DNA from: Bacilli bacterium
GTDB taxonomy: Bacteria > Bacillota_I > Bacilli_A > RFN20 > CAG-826
Reading direction: 5' to 3'
DNA length: 7,972 nt
NCBI GenBank assembly: GCA_024693415.1
Contig: JAILKX010000054.1
Span: 1 to 7,972, forward strand
A program made the translations under genes and the position numbers. Shown here in pieces: positions 6,020 to 7,972 of the stretch (positions are counted from its first letter, which is position 1; the number at the start of each line of letters is the position of its first letter). Below the pieces are notes generated by a model that did not search any database, had not been told where the DNA came from, and saw nothing but the letters and a program-made list of their open reading frames with translations.

Positions 6020-6538
6020 ATGGCAATCAAACTAGAGCTCCAAGACGACCAATATCCCTTCACGGGATTCAACCATACCCGCAAGGTAGCTAGGGCCATC
6101 GCCCTCGACGAAAGCGGCAAGGTCGCGATCCACTTCATCCACCGCGAGGACATGTTCTGCGACCAGACCTACTACGAGACCCCAGGCGGCGGCGTCGACG
6201 AAGGCGAGACCTTCGAAGAGGCCCTTATCCGCGAATGCGATGAGGAGCTAGGCGCCGTAGTCGAAGTAGGGGAATTCATCGGAGAGGTCATAGACGCCTA
6301 CAACCTGATCGGCAGGAAGAACATAAACCGCTTCTATTTCGCCTACATCAAAAAGAGGAAGCAGAAGCATTTCGCCTCTAGCGGCGACCAGATGATCAAA
6401 GACACCCTCTACCTCGACATCGACGAGGCGATCAAGCTCTACGAAGGCATGCCCGACACCTTGGTGTCAGGGCTCGTGAAGCAGCGCGAGCTCCCGATTT
6501 TGCGCGAGGCGAAGCGACTATTGACCAAAGCGAGATAA
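6020..6538 (+). CDS. Nudix hydrolase (second of two)
   Basis: A 172-residue soluble Nudix protein. The Nudix box spans residues 57-79: G57, E63, then RECDEELGA (71-79), with the metal-binding Glu at 72, 75 and 76. The usual bulky residue after RE is Cys here and the last is Ala, mild departures. It is preceded by strands KVARAIALDESGKVAIHFI and by TYYETPGGG. The C-terminal part has DTLYLDIDEAIKLYEG, resembling the substrate-recognition tail of MutT/ADP-ribose-type members, but the substrate cannot be assigned. It is not a duplicate of the Nudix gene at 261, as the two share little beyond the box. Its ATG has no ribosome site and lies 6 nt after TATAAT, so it is likely a single-gene leaderless unit, closed by a hairpin terminator right after the TAA and separate from groES. 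Confidence 0.9.
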   Translation: MAIKLELQDDQYPFTGFNHTRKVARAIALDESGKVAIHFIHREDMFCDQTYYETPGGGVDEGETFEEALIRECDEELGAVVEVGEFIGEVIDAYNLIGRKNINRFYFAYIKKRKQKHFASSGDQMIKDTLYLDIDEAIKLYEGMPDTLVSGLVKQRELPILREAKRLLTKAR

Positions 6539-6561
6539 TGCAGGCCAGCGCCTGCACTTTT
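6539..6561 (+). terminator. Intrinsic terminator after the second Nudix gene
   Basis: A 7-bp stem TGCAGGC (6539-6545) / GCCTGCA (6550-6556) with loop CAGC is followed by CTTTTC. It starts at the base after the TAA stop. The T run is short (four), so termination may be partial, but it separates this gene from the chaperonin promoter. Confidence 0.7.
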
Positions 6562-6614
6562 CACTCTATGAAATGCGCTTCGCCTTAAGCATTCCCGCCC
6601 CGATGTCAATATTT

Positions 6615-6641
6615 TTGGCACTCACCGCTTGACAGTGCTAA
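6615..6641. promoter_or_regulatory. CIRCE element (HrcA operator)
   Basis: Left arm TTGGCACTC (6615-6623) and right arm CAGTGCTAA (6633-6641) are separated by 9 nt, matching the CIRCE consensus TTAGCACTC-N9-GAGTGCTAA at 8 of 9 positions in each arm. CIRCE is the binding site of the heat-shock repressor HrcA, which is itself tuned by GroEL. It overlaps the -35 box of the groES promoter, so HrcA binding should block polymerase. Confidence 0.93.
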
Positions 6642-6656
6642 AAATACGGCTAAGAT
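6629..6656 (+). promoter_or_regulatory. groES-groEL promoter
   Basis: A perfect -35 TTGACA (6629-6634), 16-bp spacer and -10 TAAGAT (6651-6656, 4 of 6). The -35 lies across the CIRCE spacer and the first two bases of its right arm. Initiation near 6663-6664 leaves a leader of about 25 nt containing the groES ribosome site. Confidence 0.75.
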
Positions 6657-6686
6657 GTTAGGCGTAGCGAAAGAAGGCAACTATAA

Positions 6687-7972
<1,286 letters not shown>

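Overview
The window carries nine protein-coding genes on both strands, two of them cut by the window edges, with short intergenic gaps (none over about 165 bases). The organism looks like a moderately GC-rich member of the Bacillota, perhaps a gut-type lineage near the Erysipelotrichia/Mollicutes-related Bacilli. The support is a HrcA-type CIRCE operator before groES-groEL, strong Shine-Dalgarno sites on several genes, a one-piece ThrE-type exporter, and a lipoprotein metalloprotease with a Ser/Glu-rich linker. UAA, UAG and UGA all serve as stops, so the genetic code is standard and not the UGA=Trp code of Mycoplasma. The taxonomic placement is an inference.

Layout: (1) 1-755, the 3' end of an HD/RelA-type hydrolase gene followed 2 nt later by a Nudix hydrolase, an apparent operon. 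(2) 890-2197, a fused ThrE-type threonine/serine exporter, closed by a symmetrical terminator shared with the convergent gene. (3) 2238-4304, minus strand, a secreted M6-family zinc metalloprotease lipoprotein with a good promoter. (4) 4468-5314, plus strand, a small PBECR-like protein and then a VanZ-like membrane protein. (5) 5307-5972, minus strand, a Pr6Pr/FAR-17a-like six-helix membrane protein whose 3' end overlaps the VanZ gene by 8 bp. (6) 6020-6538, plus strand, a second Nudix hydrolase, divergent from the Pr6Pr gene across a short region holding a perfect 12-bp palindrome, and ended by an intrinsic terminator. (7) 6615-7972, CIRCE, promoter, groES and the first three fifths of groEL.

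Most of the content is housekeeping or cell-envelope genes, and I see no mobile element, CRISPR array, RNA gene or clear defence island. The most unusual signals are in gene starts. Two genes (VanZ-like and the second Nudix) have a perfect TATAAT exactly 6 nt before the ATG and no Shine-Dalgarno site, and the Pr6Pr gene has an extended -10 about 8 nt before its ATG. This points to leaderless mRNAs beside classical SD-led genes. The other notable detail is that the CIRCE right arm departs from consensus at exactly the base that completes a perfect TTGACA -35 box.
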